This document shows positions 45,265-56,809 of a DNA stretch of 64,000 nt, piece after piece. The stretch covers positions 100,504,711 to 100,568,710 of the forward strand of contig CM060947.1 of NCBI GenBank assembly GCA_030765055.1, read 5' to 3'. This DNA is from Mantis religiosa (taxonomy: Eukaryota > Arthropoda > Insecta > Mantodea > Mantidae). Both the position numbers and the translations under genes were made by a program. The notes beneath the pieces are model-generated. The model saw nothing but the letters and a program-made list of their open reading frames with translations. It was not told the origin of the DNA and made no database searches. Every line of letters begins with the position of its first letter. Position 1 is the first letter of the stretch.

Positions 45265-45423
45265 GCAGTGCATCAAGTTAAAACCTGTAAACCCAAAATC
45301 TGAAGTAAACACCACCTTTGGCACAGGAGTGGGGAAGGATCACCATGTTTTGAAAAATACACACTTTTTATGTATTGGAAACACCTTCTTATATTTAAAA
45401 GCATCTAAAAAGGTCATCCTCTG

Positions 45424-45690
45424 GGTTCTAGGGATAACATGCTAGCCATTGATTCCCAAAGTTGTGGGTACAAACCTGGTGGAGGCTGATGGACTTTTTC
45501 TGGCGTAAACAATTTAGTATGGCATCCTTTGGAAGGGAAGCAAACCTAGTGGTCGCGTGTCGTAGATTTGCAGCAGTTAATAGCTTCATGGCTGATAAAG
45601 AGGCCTCTGAGTAAAATTAAGCGGTCTTTCATAGCCACTATAGAATGGAACGCAGAGAGCCACAGCAGTGCATCCATAAATAAAAACTCA
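45424..45690 (+). repeat. tRNA-like interspersed repeat G, copy 2
   Basis: TTCTAGGGATAACATGCTAGCC, GTGGGTACAAACCTGG, CCTCTGAGTAAAATTAAGCGGTCTTTC, ATGGAACGCAGAGA and GCATCCATAAA occur in the same order and spacing as in copy 1 (32313-32575). Divergence between the two is high, so the family is old. Confidence 0.6.
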
Positions 45691-46540
45691 GTTTCAATTT
45701 TGCATCTGAAAATGTACATTGATCAGTGCAGATATTGAATATATGAGTTATCAGCTCAGAAATAAAATATGCAGCTAGTTTTATTAGCTTAGAAATACCT
45801 AAACACTAGAATTATTTGTAAGTTTCAACATAGCCAAAAATACATTTTCCAAATTAAATTGCTAAAATTGAAATTCACGGAGGTTCATAATGTTTATTTT
45901 AAAATACTTTGAAATCCTGACTGTTGTCATTAAATTACCTAATGATATCAATTTATTTAATAAAATGAAAGTTAAGTTACATTAAAATCTGGTACAGTAA
46001 AATGAAATTTAGAATTGTTTGCTAATATAGAAATAGCTACCCATGTGCCCTTAGGTTTATTAATAGAATTGTATATTAATTTTTAATAGTATTTAGCTTT
46101 TGCTGTGTTAAGAGCCGTTTTATACATTCTGTAACAAATGAAAACACCAGTTACTGCTAATCACACTTTTATTTGCCTTCTAAGCGTTTAGCATAGTACA
46201 AATATTCCACTTAAATCACTGTTGCACAAATTCAAAATAAATGTAATTGATCCTAGTGGTTAGCGTAGTGCTAATGTTTAGATACATTTAAATCAGGCTG
46301 CGCACAACAACTCACTGCACTCGACGCTTTCACTTTTACTGTCCACTAAGGATTTCATAGTATTTTAACTACACAACTGGAGACTCAGCAGCCCCTTATG
46401 TAGTTCCCTTACATGAGAAATAAACTTCTTGAAGGCAAATATACCCTAATGGTTCAAACCGAAAGCTTTGGTGGCAACAAATGGCACACAATAATGCAGT
46501 ACCTCAAGGGAACCGGTTATTAATGCGGCTAGGGTTACCC
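45691..46540. other. No gene recognised
   Basis: AT-rich DNA; no repeat edge or frame could be named. Confidence 0.4.
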
Positions 46541-46677
46541 AGGTGTCGGTAATTAACCGTGGCCATGGTGACATTTCCCTCTCCTCTGGTTAAAGATCCC
46601 AATCAGCACTGTCATAGGGGACCAATGATCTGAGTGTACTACCACATCTTCCCTTGGGGGGAGACTATATGGGGTAG

Positions 46678-46917
46678 TGTATAGTGTTTAATGTGTGTAG
46701 TGTTTAACGCCCGCTTTTACTACAAACGGCACCACAGGCGATGAAACTGATGATACATGAGATGAAGATGGAGCACCGGTGGAATGAGATGGTGGGGGAA
46801 ACCAGATATCCCGGAGAAAACCCTCCCCAGCGCCGTGTTGTCCACCACAAATCTCACTTTGCGGTCACCTGGGATCGAATCCGGGCCGCCTTGGTGAGAG
46901 CCAATCAGTCTAACCAT
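46678..46917 (-). repeat. tRNA-derived SINE A, copy 7 (5'-truncated)
   Basis: Lacks the first ~20 bases of the head. It is flanked by a perfect 12-bp duplication TATATGGGGTAG (46666-46677 and 46918-46929). 5' truncation with a full duplication points to incomplete reverse transcription. Confidence 0.93.
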
Positions 46918-46929
46918 TATATGGGGTAG

Positions 46930-47600
46930 AATACTTTGTTGGTCCTCTTCAAGTGTTACAGTCCTTGCCATGTTATTGAAGCTTGGAGCAACGTCCCTTA
47001 GTCCAGATAGGGTGATACAGCCACAACAGATCACCCTGCTGGAAACATTGGCTAAGGGCTTCTGGTCGTTCTGGGCCTTCATCCGATCGCTCGTTACCTG
47101 AATGTCTTAATGGCCATCTCTTTTGCATTCTGTAGATGGTCCACGAGGTTCTTCACGGAATAGACTGTGGGCTGTTCTGCCCAGGGAGCTTCCAAACATC
47201 AGATTGCATGGAAGAGGTAACTCCCTGCCAAAGACTAAGATTAGCTGAAATCACCCCGGTAGTGTCATGGATAAAAGAGCAGTAAGCCAGCAGGACCTCC
47301 CAGTCACTCTGGAGGTTAACCACCTTCTCCCTAAGGTATTCAACAGTCTTAATCTAGTACTCGACCATGTCTTCTGACTGTGGGTGGAGAGGCATTGTGC
47401 GCATCTTGTGCACTGCAAGTCGCTCAAGTAATTCTCTCAACTTTTACATTAAGTTTATGCTCTGATGCCTGTGTAGTTCAAGTGGCACTCCAAAGCGATA
47501 GAATAGTTTTTCCACGAGGTGGTTTGCAATTGTCTTGGCCTCCTGGCTAGGGATGGCATGCACCTTCGGCTACTCGGTACAGTAGATGGTGCGTAACGGG
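46930..47600 (-). pseudogene. Gypsy-2 integrase core and C-terminal remnant
   Basis: The minus strand in shifting frames reads QEAKTIANHLVEKLFYRFGVPLE-like, then KMRTMPLHPQSEDMVEY, LQSDWEVLLAY, HDTTGVISANLSLWQG and NLVDHLQNAKEMA, in integrase order. One catalytic acidic position falls in the segment too damaged to read. It is inactive. Confidence 0.6.
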
Positions 47601-48133
47601 CAGAGCGAGGTTGATGGCATCACGCTGAAAGTGTGCTCTCAGTAACATTGCTGCATGCGGCTCCAACTCCTAATCCTTGTTTCACGTAAGCTTGCCCAGT
47701 ATCTCTTACTGCTCACGTGACCAAATCACCTCTCATTGGCTGCTGTTGTGGTAAAGACTGTCGTGCGGTAAAAATTAGTTCGTTATTTAACACGGTGATA
47801 TATCTGTATATAACTATATGTTTGGAAGAGAATTGTCAAATTTATATTTTCGTAACTGTTTTAATTAAATATATTACGCAACAGAGTTGATTTATCTGAA
47901 ATGCATGTTAATTCTTAAACAAAGTAAAGAGGAGGTTCCTTTGCTCTCAAGCACATGGCACGATAGCACGTGATTTAGCGGTAGTGATGATATATTTGTT
48001 TATATGACTTTTATCACTGACCTTGTTTTGAACTGGATTAGTCATATATCGCCATTCGAAGGTGTGTTGTGCCGAGTGCGAGAGATAAATTATTTTATTG
48101 ATCGTTTATTGCGCGTGTACTTATTATATGCAT

Positions 48134-48903
48134 AATGGCAGAGTCTACCGCCAGTTTTTCGCTGAAGCATCGCAAGGGAAAACCTTTACAAAGCGGCGAA
48201 AAAAGAATTGTGGTGCATGTGTTTAATGCAGTCACAGAGAAGAATCCGTCTTTGTCAGTGAAAGAAGTCGAACAGCTGTGCACTGAACTTACAGGTGTGT
48301 TAGATGCGTAGGAACATCGCGATGTGAAATTGAGAAAACAGAAAAAATTACCACTCCAGGCAAAAGCAGGAATAAACAAAAGCGTGTGCTCGGAGAAAAT
48401 ACGTGAAAGGTGCTGTGCGTCGTCATGTGTATAGTTTTTTCTTTAGAAACGAACATCCTCACACAAATAACATTTCGTCTGCTGTAAATTAGGATGCAGA
48501 TTTACCAAATTTCAGCAGATTGCTTATACAGCTGGGGTTTGTGAATGAAAAAAGAGGCAAGAAAAATGGGCTAAAAGACGGAGGCGATATTGCTGTGTGG
48601 CGAAGACGTTATTTAAGGACAATCAGATTGTACCGAGACACAAGTTGCAAAATATACTACCTTGACCAGACTTGGAAGAATGAAGAACACACGAAAAGTA
48701 AGGTATGGCATGACACGACTTTTAAGACTGAAAGACAAGCAGTTTTGCAAGGTATGTGTGCGGGTTTTAAAAAATCCCAGTGGAAAAGGCCAAAAACCTT
48801 TCATTATAAACTTGTTTCAGTTACATTGCTCAGTCATTTAGTTTCAACTTACTCATTTCATTATAAACTTGTATTTTTGCATGCCTTCATATCCTTATTT
48901 GTA
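48134..48903 (+). pseudogene. DDE_3 (IS630/Tc1-mariner type) transposase
   Basis: 48134-48310 encodes an N-terminal HTH region (MAESTASFSLKHRKGKP, SGEKRIVVHVFNAVTEKNPSLSVKEVEQLCTELTGV). A damaged linker follows. Then 48520-48850 has LGFVNEKRGKKNGLKDGGDIAVWRRRYLRTIR and the catalytic KIYYLDQTWKNEEHTKSKVWHDT. Here YLDQ replaces YLDE, so a catalytic acid is missing. It ends soon after GMCAGFKKS, without the last catalytic domain. It is nested in Gypsy-2, probably between about 47640 and 49040, but its terminal repeats were not resolved. Confidence 0.75.
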
Positions 48904-49059
48904 TGATTTTATTTATCATCCCGGCAGTTACTATGGCGTTTACTGCAGGTTTAAATGTGACGGGAAGGCACCGCCTACGGCCTATGGCGCGAAAGCATTA
49001 GCCAATTAGGACGAGGAGGAAGGTAGTTGAATGCGGAGTGATACATGTCAGCGGGGCAA

Positions 49060-49280
49060 GGTTATATGAAACAGAGTTTAGTATGAGGACTACAACTTGT
49101 TGCACAGATGTAACGTTTGCGCCACCATATCTCAGATCTGCCCGCATTCTCAAATAATAGCACGTTTTCGGAACTTGTCAATGGATGAGATCTAAGATGC
49201 CCTACTAAGTTACCTGCATGTACTTCTTCCAAGACTTCTGCAATCTTACTTTGAGGAAGCATTAGCTTCTCTCCCTGGGT
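49060..49280 (-). pseudogene. Gypsy-2 integrase N-terminal remnant
   Basis: MLPQSKIAEVLEEVHAGNLVGHLRSH and, further on, a W-x2-Y...C pattern correspond to the integrase zinc-binding region that precedes the core. The Cys/His ligands are mostly lost. It continues to the core at 47590 if the DDE_3 insertion is removed. Confidence 0.6.
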
Positions 49281-49944
49281 CTTCCCATCAGTGACTTCTA
49301 ACTCTGTACAACGTCCTTAGTCTTCAGCAAGTGCCACTGGGTTCAGTAAGACTTAAAACCTCTACTCCTTGGTGCAATGTCCTCTCAGCTTGGCCTAGTT
49401 GTTGCTTTCATTTCTCTGAGAAGAGCCCCTAAATCGGCGCATATATCTCCAATGCTGGGCCATTGGCGTCAATGTCCTGGGTAAAATTGCTGGCTGATTA
49501 TGGGAAGCCTAACATAGGCGTACTACTGATTTCCTCTCAATGGCAAGAGGGCTAATGTCTCATGTCCTACATTGGTCCACAAAGCCATTTGATTAATAAT
49601 GATTATTATTTTTTTTTTGCTTTATTGATATCAACAGCATGCTCCATTACATGGTAATACTACATGCTTTGTAGTTACAGGCCCACTTTTGAATTAGTAA
49701 TTGTAAATGTTACAATAATTGTACATTGGATTATTCTCTTTTCTAGACACTATGTACATTAAATTCAGTCTATTCTTCTAGCTGATTTTTGAGAGTTCAC
49801 AAACTGTATTTATTTCACTCTATATACTTGTCATATTTGTAGAAATGGTGCTTTATGGTTTTAGTTAATTGTAAAATTATAATGAAACCAGTGTAAGTTG
49901 ATTGTATAGAGTTCACAATTTGTCATTATTACACTCCAGAAACG

Positions 49945-50140
49945 TCAGTCCATGTCCGTGATTTTAATAGAATTTGCAAATTTTACAAACGACTTCAGGT
50001 GACTATTTGCAATCTTCTCGTTGGTGGTAGGCCATTTCCCTGCATTGTTTGTTACACTTTTTGCCAATTCTAGTCTTTGTTTATCAAGTCTTCTGCAATT
50101 AAATATTATGTGGTTAATGCTCTGTTCTTTTCCGCAAGGA
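49945..50140 (-). pseudogene. LINE-5 C-terminus
   Basis: PCGKEQSINHIIFNCRRLDKQRLELAKSV is the usual C-terminal zinc-finger-like C-x-C...H-x4-C block. The part shortly upstream in the element lies at 51879 and beyond. The stop codon is at 49945. The 3' UTR runs to the A-tail near 49612. Confidence 0.8.
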
Positions 50141-51873
50141 AAAGCAAATAGGCAAATAAATACACTAAAATGTAAAAGATCTAGCGGATTAGATGAATAT
50201 TCAAACCAAATGATAAAATACTGCAAATACGAAATAATGGATATACTTGCACATATAATAAATGAAAGTTTTATTTCAGGAACCTTTCCAAGTAACCTAA
50301 AACAAACAATAGTTAGACCTATTTATAAACAGAAAGGCTCCAAACAAATGATGGAAAATTATCGCCCTATATCTCTTTGCTCTGGATTTTCAAAAATTAT
50401 CGAAGGACTTTTCCTAGAACAGCTCCAGAGCTTCTGTAGTAAATTTAATATTATATCACAGAATCAGTTCGGCTTTCAGAAAAAGAAATCAACAATACAT
50501 GCAGTTAGTAAGGGAAATGATATAATTGTTAGAGCATTAGATAGAAAGGAGTTAGTGATAGCGATTTTTCTTGACCTATCAAAAGCTTTTGACTGTGTTA
50601 ATATTAAACATCTATTGGCGAAATTAGAAAACTATGGGATAAGAGGCATACCATTAAAATGGTTAAGCTCGTACCTGCAAAATAGGGTGCAGTGTGTCGA
50701 AATAATACACAATTCAGGAGGAAATTTAAAAAAAGTTAAATCAGCATTCAAACGTGTAACACATGGACTGCCTCAGGGGTCAAAATTAGGTCCATATCTG
50801 TTTATCCTATATATAAATTTTCTATTTAAAATAATACAGGATGCAGGAGGATTAGCCATTGGATATGCAGATGATACAACTGTAGTGGTAACAGGTAAGA
50901 CAGAGGCAGAAGTTCAGGGAAAAGCAAACTCCTTATTAGAATCAATTAGCACTTATTTAGAAGCACTGGGAATGGTACTAAACACAAACAAAACAGAATG
51001 GATGCAAATTCAGCTCAGTAATAGAAAAAAATCAGACATCACATTAACAGTATAAAATAAGCAAATTAGCCAAGTAGCACAGACAAACTTTTTAGGATTA
51101 GTTATAGACAGTAGTTTAAAATGGCACAAACATATAGAAAAGATCAACAAGAAAATAAACAAGGGCATATATGTATTAAAGCAAACAACACAAATTATGG
51201 ATGAAGTCAGTGCACTGAAGGTTTATTATGCATTTATACATGCACACCTAAGTTATGGGGTCATTTTATGGGGGACAGCAGGTAAGAAAAATATGTTAAA
51301 AACATTTAGGCAACAAAAGAGAGCAATAAGAATAATGGAAAAAATCCCTAGGAGACAATCATGTAAAAGAAGCTTTAAAAAACTTAAAATACTCACATTA
51401 CCCTCTTTATACATATTTGAATGTCTCAAACATGTATTGAGAAACCACATAGAAGGAAAAAATAGAAACATTCATGAATATAATACAAGAACAAAACAGA
51501 ACTACTTTAGAAATAGGTTCAGGGGAACATTAGCTGCCAAATGTATTGAAAGTACTGCAAAAGAATTTATATAATCATTTACCTCACTCTATCAAGGCAA
51601 TAAATGAAGAAGTGAAGAAAATTTATGCAATAAAGACTTACCTAGTGAAAAACGCTTTCTACTCAATTGAGGAATACAAAAAGGGAAGAGAGACTTAGAC
51701 TTAGTTTATTAAATTTTGTTATCAATCTATTGTGTATATCTATAATTGCTAATAATCTGTAAATAGATTTATTTGTTTTATTATTGAACTGTAAAAATGT
51801 AATTGTAGTGTTACTTTTGACGATGCTTTGTAAAACAAGTTGCAAATGGCAGAATAAAATCTGAATCTGAAAA
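50141..51873 (+). mobile_element. 5'-truncated LINE (LINE-4) inserted in LINE-5
   Basis: 1.73 kb, starting in the RT domain and ending AGAATAAAATCTGAATCTGAAAAA. AAGGA flanks both sides (50136-50140 and 51874-51878); the right copy merges with the A-tail. Removing the insertion rejoins the LINE-5 frame exactly at PCGK, which confirms the border. Confidence 0.88.
50150..51698 (+). pseudogene. LINE-4 reverse transcriptase (nearly open)
   Basis: The first frame (to 51055) has RSSGLDEYSNQMIKY, MENYRPISLCSGFSKIIE, NQFGFQKKKST, FLDLSKAFDCVNIKHLL, HGLPQGSKLGPYLFILYIN and IGYADDTTVVV, so all palm motifs including YADD are present. One stop at 51053 and one frameshift near 51560 break the C-terminal part (FLGLVIDSSLKWHKHIEKI, YGVILWGTAGKKN, FYSIEEYKKG). 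The endonuclease is absent through 5' truncation. Low decay suggests a fairly recent insertion. Confidence 0.88.
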
Positions 51874-51889
51874 AAGGATAGAATGATTT

Positions 51890-53030
51890 ATTTATTACTC
51901 TAAATCGGTAGAGGTATGCATTTAATTTTCCATGGCCAGTTAGCATTGTAGTGAGTTCTGGGGATATTGGAATCTTTTGACGCAATCTGTTTTTCACTTA
52001 CGGGAAGAACACTTTAGCCACTGCACCTTTTGTTGTGTTCGTCCAGACTTGTTGCCACCTGTTGAGTCCATTTTCCTTCGCTCTCGTTACTATTACATCT
52101 TTTGGTATTTTGTTGTACACTATTTCAATATCTTCGATAGCAGTGCATTTTGCAAGCCTATCTGCTAGTTCATTCCCTTCCGGAGTGGCCTTTAACCCAG
52201 CTGAAATGGATGATCCAATTTAAATGGTTTAGTGCAAGAAGTTTGTCTTTGATAGATTCTATTAGTCGATTTGTTTTCCAGTTCTCAGTAGATCTATAGT
52301 AATTCTGCTGTCAGTATATATTGCAACAGTTCTGTTTCTATCTATTAAACTGGCATAATAAACTTCATCTATTTCTGTAGTACTTTTAAAATAGCAAGTT
52401 GTTTGGCTTGATTATTAGTGCAGTGGCCATGCAATTTGAATTTTAGCTGGTGTATCATAATTCCGTTTTCAAATATAATTCCTGCTGTGCCAACTTTCTC
52501 CTCCATTTTACTTCCATCTGTGTACGCTTCCATTCTATATATGGTATCTTTGTTCACCTCCTGAATCGTTGCCACTTCGGCAGGATGTTGCTAGTGTTTT
52601 ACTTCTAACGGTTTGTCGAAGTCTGCTATGTGAGTTTTTGTTGCCAAATATATTTGGACTTTTTCCTCTATAGTTATTTCTATGGGATGTACTCCAGCTA
52701 GTATGCACAATGCATCATACAAGAGAGTTCTATATGCTTTCGTCATTTTTATGTTAATTAATCTTTGAATTCTTCTATATTTTGCAATATTTTTATTCTT
52801 TCATATCGCATCTATCCACACAGGAGCTCCGTATGTCAGGACAGGGACTATATTTCCTTCATAGTTTGTCTTAAGTGCTTTGTGACCTAGCCCCCATTGT
52901 AGCTTTGCTGTTCTCGCTAACATAAGAACCAATGAGATGGTTTTATCTGCAGTATATTCAATGCGCACGTTAAAGTTAAATTTTCTATCTAAATATATTC
53001 CGAGGTATTTTATTTCTTCGGTTTGGTTAA
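51890..53030 (-). pseudogene. LINE-5 RT thumb and RNase H
   Basis: Minus-strand pieces: EIKYLGIYLDRKFNF (about 53000), LARTAKLQWGLGHKALK, VLTYGAPVWIDA, and YRTLLYDALCILAGVHPIEI. RNase H follows in 52369-52575 (EAYTDGSKMEEKVGTAGIIF, HCTNNQAKQLAILKVL), and then TTKGAVAKVFFP. The first RNase H acid (YTDGS) and the NxAK block with its acid replaced are visible; an intact domain has E at that second place. The C-terminal piece continues at 49945-50135. Confidence 0.8.
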
Positions 53031-53032
53031 GC

Positions 53033-53034
53033 TT

Positions 53035-53112
<78 letters not shown>
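53033..53112 (+). repeat. Microsatellite (GAT)n
   Basis: About 80 bp of near-perfect ATG/GAT repeats, with GAC variants just beyond. It abuts the 5' truncation point of LINE-5. Confidence 0.97.
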
Positions 53113-53113
<1 letters not shown>

Positions 53114-53139
53114 CGACGATGACGATGACGATGATGATA

Positions 53140-53345
53140 CTAAAAGCTGACCAGGATGTCTTAGGTCCTGGCATTCTGATCCCAAGGTTGCGAGTTCAGA
53201 CCCGGTCTAGTTCGGTGGTTTCTACGTGAGGCTAAAAGTGAAATGTGTCATATCAGTTTTATTGACATTTAAAAAACTCCTTCATGTAACCTCCGACATG
53301 CCGGTGACACTAATGTGATTTTGTATATGAACTATCATTATCAAA
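53140..53345 (+). repeat. tRNA-derived SINE E, copy 2
   Basis: Box B-like GGTTGCGAGTTCAGACCCGGTC, followed by GGTGGTTTCTACGTGAGGCTAAAAGTG and ...AACTCCTTCATGTAACCTCCGACATGCCGGTGACAC. It is the same general body as at 39925-40145, though diverged. Confidence 0.5.
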
Positions 53346-53867
53346 CAAAATAATTATTTTATTTATTTCATTGGTCGTTAAGTCATTTGGGTCAAGTCAC
53401 TTGGTAACTTGGTGGCTATATTGTAGTAGTATGTCTATATAATCTGTTCTTGTGAAGTGTAACAAAGGAAATAATGTATATATTTTCGTAACAAGATACA
53501 CTTAATTTTAAGTACCATGCAGTTTAATATCATATTACCTAACTATCGCTAACGTATGAAAGGTAGAAGTATTTCGTTTCAGATAAAACTACAAGTTTGT
53601 GTATTGGAAATGCATTTAAAAAGAAGAAAGGGAGATTAAAATGGTTGAGGTATGTGTGTGCCAGAGAGGAAGAGAGGAAAATGATGTCAATAAGCAAGGG
53701 ATCGATAAATACCTAAGTTGATAATGGAGAGTTGTATAAAACCACCTACGTTTCATGTGGCAAAATTGTGTTTATTTTCCATTGAGGCCTAAATACCTGT
53801 ACGCCAAACTCGCTGGTCAGGTATAAGGAAACTGAAGCATCCTGGTGCAACTAACTGATAAGAAACC
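53346..53867. other. No gene recognised
   Basis: AT-rich; nothing could be named. Confidence 0.4.
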
Positions 53868-54312
53868 CTTGCTCGCATCTGTACAGTAAATTGCCAGAGG
53901 AAATAAAAGCTATACAAGTGACAAATAGATTTAAAAGAGAGTTAAAGAAGTTCTGCATAAATGGTAGTTTTTGTACACTTGAGGAATACTTAAGCAGATA
54001 AGTAAAATATTAAATTAGTGTTGATTTTTATACAAATTTTGTGTAAAAGGAAATACAGAAGGTTTAGGCAATCAGTGCAACTTATTAAAACTTTAACCTT
54101 TTAGCATCAGTTAATTTTTAATATAAAATTGTAATAATAAATTTTATTTTACTGTATGTATTTTTAAAATGTACTAGTGTATTAGACTTTATATTAATTT
54201 GTAACATTTTCAATCATAGTTGTAATTCATATTTATATTTTTTGAAAATTATTGTACGTAAACTGTATGTTTGACGATGCCATGAGTCTGACTGACTCCT
54301 ATGGCAGATAAA
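53868..54312 (+). pseudogene. LINE 3' fragment
   Basis: LYSKLPEEIKAIQVTNRFKRELKKF and CTLEEYLSR (53885-54001) are the conserved last residues of RT polyproteins of the LINE-4/LINE-6 type. A 3' UTR follows, ending GGCAGATAAATAAACAAACAA (54302-54322). The insertion is strongly 5'-truncated. Confidence 0.7.
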
Positions 54313-54322
54313 TAAACAAACA

Positions 54323-55695
54323 ATGGTAAAAATCAATATTTTGTTTTAAATTTGAGTCAGACTATTAGAATTGTATCCTACAAAAGAGATGTTCAAAGCT
54401 CAAGTAAGGAAAGTTATACTTCCTCAATATAATGTACTTAAAAAGATACAGTAACTCAGATTACACTTTAAGAACAAGATTTACTGATTTACAAGACCAA
54501 AAATTGTATAGGATGATTTCTTGTAAGGCAGTGAAGCTATTGAACTTTTGAATTCTGAAAATTAAATAAAGAAAAGTCCCCACAGGAATATTTCAATTTT
54601 GGACTATGATGTCTTCTACTTGAATGATCCAGCTAGATTTAATGGCAAAGAAGCCTCACACATAAATATTATTTAGTTTTTATTTGTCTCTTTCAGTTTG
54701 TAACTCTGGCATTTCCAAGTTAAAGCAGTGCTGTGTAGTGAATTACTGGCTGATACCTTTTAGTGAGTACATATTATAAGAATTTTTTTCTCTTACATTA
54801 ACTTCAATGCATTATTGATGCCAAGTGCAACAGTACTGATATAAGTTTATCCATTCATTATACAGGGCTTCACTGAAAATTTTTAGGAAGTCTAACATGG
54901 ATTAGTTTTAAAATATTAAAGTTATTTTTTGTTTTTTAAAATATTACCCTTTAATATCACTAAATTTTTACATTTGATGATCCCAGTCAAAGCAAAGATG
55001 CCACTATTCCTGAGGTACTTCAGAAACCGGGTTTTAATAATATGTCACTGCTCCATTTATTGACAAAAAGTGATCCCATGCCTCTTATCTTTAATTTTTC
55101 AAAGTAAAAACAATTCACAAGTTTTTGGTTAAAGCTGTATGGTGAAGGGATCCATGGTGATAACCTTTAAGGCATCCAGGTTCTCGGTTGCTGTTAGTTG
55201 TCATTTGTTGTGATGTAAAGTTATTTTTTATTAGCTTTACCAAGATATAGTTAGAATTGCCAGACTTTGAGTCAGTGATGTGCACTAAATTTAGTTACTG
55301 AACTGATTTTTTAACTGTTTCACTTGTTTATACTTAAGAAAAACCTGTTTCCTGAGTATTGGCTCCCATCCTCAGTTCAGGTTCAACTGCCTGCATTACT
55401 CCATGTGGTAGTCCTGGTTGGATGAACTTCAGTAAAAGTTGTTCATTAGGCAGAATTTTAAAATTCAAAAATGTTTTCTATCTTTCCATCTATAAATATT
55501 TTTCCAAGCGGTTGAACAGGAACTGAGAGTGGGAGCAAAAGTTCCTAAACCATGTTTTCCTTAAGAATAAACAGGTAAGTGATATATGTAGTATTAAAAA
55601 TCAACTCAATAATACCAAATTCTTCAAAATTTGCTGTAGATAGACATTTATGTACTAATTCACAGTAATAGTACATCTATCTTCTTATGATAAAA
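54323..55695. other. No gene recognised
   Basis: 1.4 kb AT-rich, without a long frame. It may include the decayed 3' half of the mariner element that starts at 56254. Confidence 0.35.
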
Positions 55696-55699
55696 TGGC

Positions 55700-56254
55700 A
55701 ATATGACCCATTTTATAAATAACAGACTAGCCATTAATTTTCTTACCCATTGAACCGTTGCCCTTTCTTTTCAGGATATAACAGTAAATCATTATTCATC
55801 ACATTAATGATATTCCAAACCAAAATGAAGTACTGTCTTGAAATGTTTCTATAGTTTTTGTTCACCAATCAATGTGTGGTTGTCTTTAATTGGTAGTCAG
55901 TTTTTGTAAAATCCTTGGACAAATAACTTTTCTCACATATAATAGATGAAATTTTTTTTTGGATTTCACTATACCAACACCCATTGTCACCTGAATAAAT
56001 TCATAAAATATCTGTTGATTTTCAAGCATTGCTTGACAAAAAGTAATAGTATTTTCATCTGTAGGATGTCATTCACAAAATTCATCGCTAAGAGAAAGTT
56101 GATCCCTTTTGAATCTCATATACCAATTATAAATTGTCTTATATGGGGCTCCTTCACCAAATGCATTTCTAAGCTGATCTTCACATAGTTTAGGCATTAA
56201 TGATAATTTAAAATTGTAAACTATAGCCCAGAAATGTTTTCTAGTCATTAATTT
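55700..56254 (-). pseudogene. mariner (Tc1/mariner) transposase remnant
   Basis: The minus strand from an ATG at 56254 reads MTRKHFWAIVYNFKLSL, LCEDQLRNAFGEGAPYKTIYNWYMRFKRDQLSLSDEF (HTH and linker of mariner transposases), a stop, then ENTITFCQAMLENQQIFYEFIQVTMGVGIV. After about 55960 the frame breaks repeatedly. The catalytic D,D(34)D region is not recognisable. An intact protein would be about 345 residues. It lies about 650 bp upstream of the IKK exon. Confidence 0.65.
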
Positions 56255-56406
56255 TTAGGTGAACACAGCATCTTAAATGATAGTTAACAAACTATTACAG
56301 CAATTAGACCTAACTACACAGCAAAACATTGGAAAGTATTTGTCAAATATAAACAAATTCATCTGTTTTTAGAAACATGGCATTCTAACAATTTTCATTG
56401 TTGCCC

Positions 56407-56642
<236 letters not shown>

Positions 56643-56809
56643 CAACACTAGAACTTGAGCAAACATAACATTGAAAATTATACATTTTAAAGAGTAGAAC
56701 AAAGGATTTGTAAATGAGTAAACAGTTACATCTTTTATATTCTTGGTAATGGGATTCTTGTACTTAAACAGTTTGTTTTTGCATTGTTTTTCTTTCTTTC
56801 TTGGTGCAG

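Larger units (their letters stand above)
41178..45274 (-). mobile_element. Jockey-like LINE, almost complete (LINE-3)
   Basis: 4.1 kb flanked by the perfect 12-bp duplication AAGTTAAAACCT (41166-41177 and 45275-45286). Its A/T-rich 3' tail (minus strand AATAAAAAAATTATATATATAAAA) lies at the low-coordinate end. ORF1 and ORF2 overlap by 14 nt. Defects are few: two stops in the first half of ORF1, one or two frameshifts and a stop in RT. This makes it the best preserved LINE in the window. The first codons of ORF1 may be truncated. Confidence 0.92.
46541..49600 (-). mobile_element. Ty3/Gypsy relic (Gypsy-2), split by a DDE_3 transposon
   Basis: Minus-strand integrase remnants lie on both sides of the transposon at about 47640-49040. 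Right part (49060-49280): an IN N-terminal block PQSKIAEVLEEVHAG. Left part (47160-47590): core pieces QEAKTIANHLVEK and MPLHPQSEDMVEY. Left end (46930-47150): a C-terminal region like that of Gypsy-1. SINE A7 also sits in it. LTRs are not recognised. It is heavily mutated and much older than Gypsy-1. Confidence 0.65.
49605..53036 (-). mobile_element. R1-type LINE with RNase H (LINE-5), interrupted by LINE-4
   Basis: On the minus strand the element begins inside the RT thumb at the (ATG)n microsatellite (5'-truncated). It continues through RNase H and ends after AATAAAGCAAAAAAAAAA at about 49612. LINE-4 (50141-51873) splits it, and its frame is restored when LINE-4 is removed. It is a separate lineage from the Jockey-like LINEs of the window. 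Confidence 0.82.
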
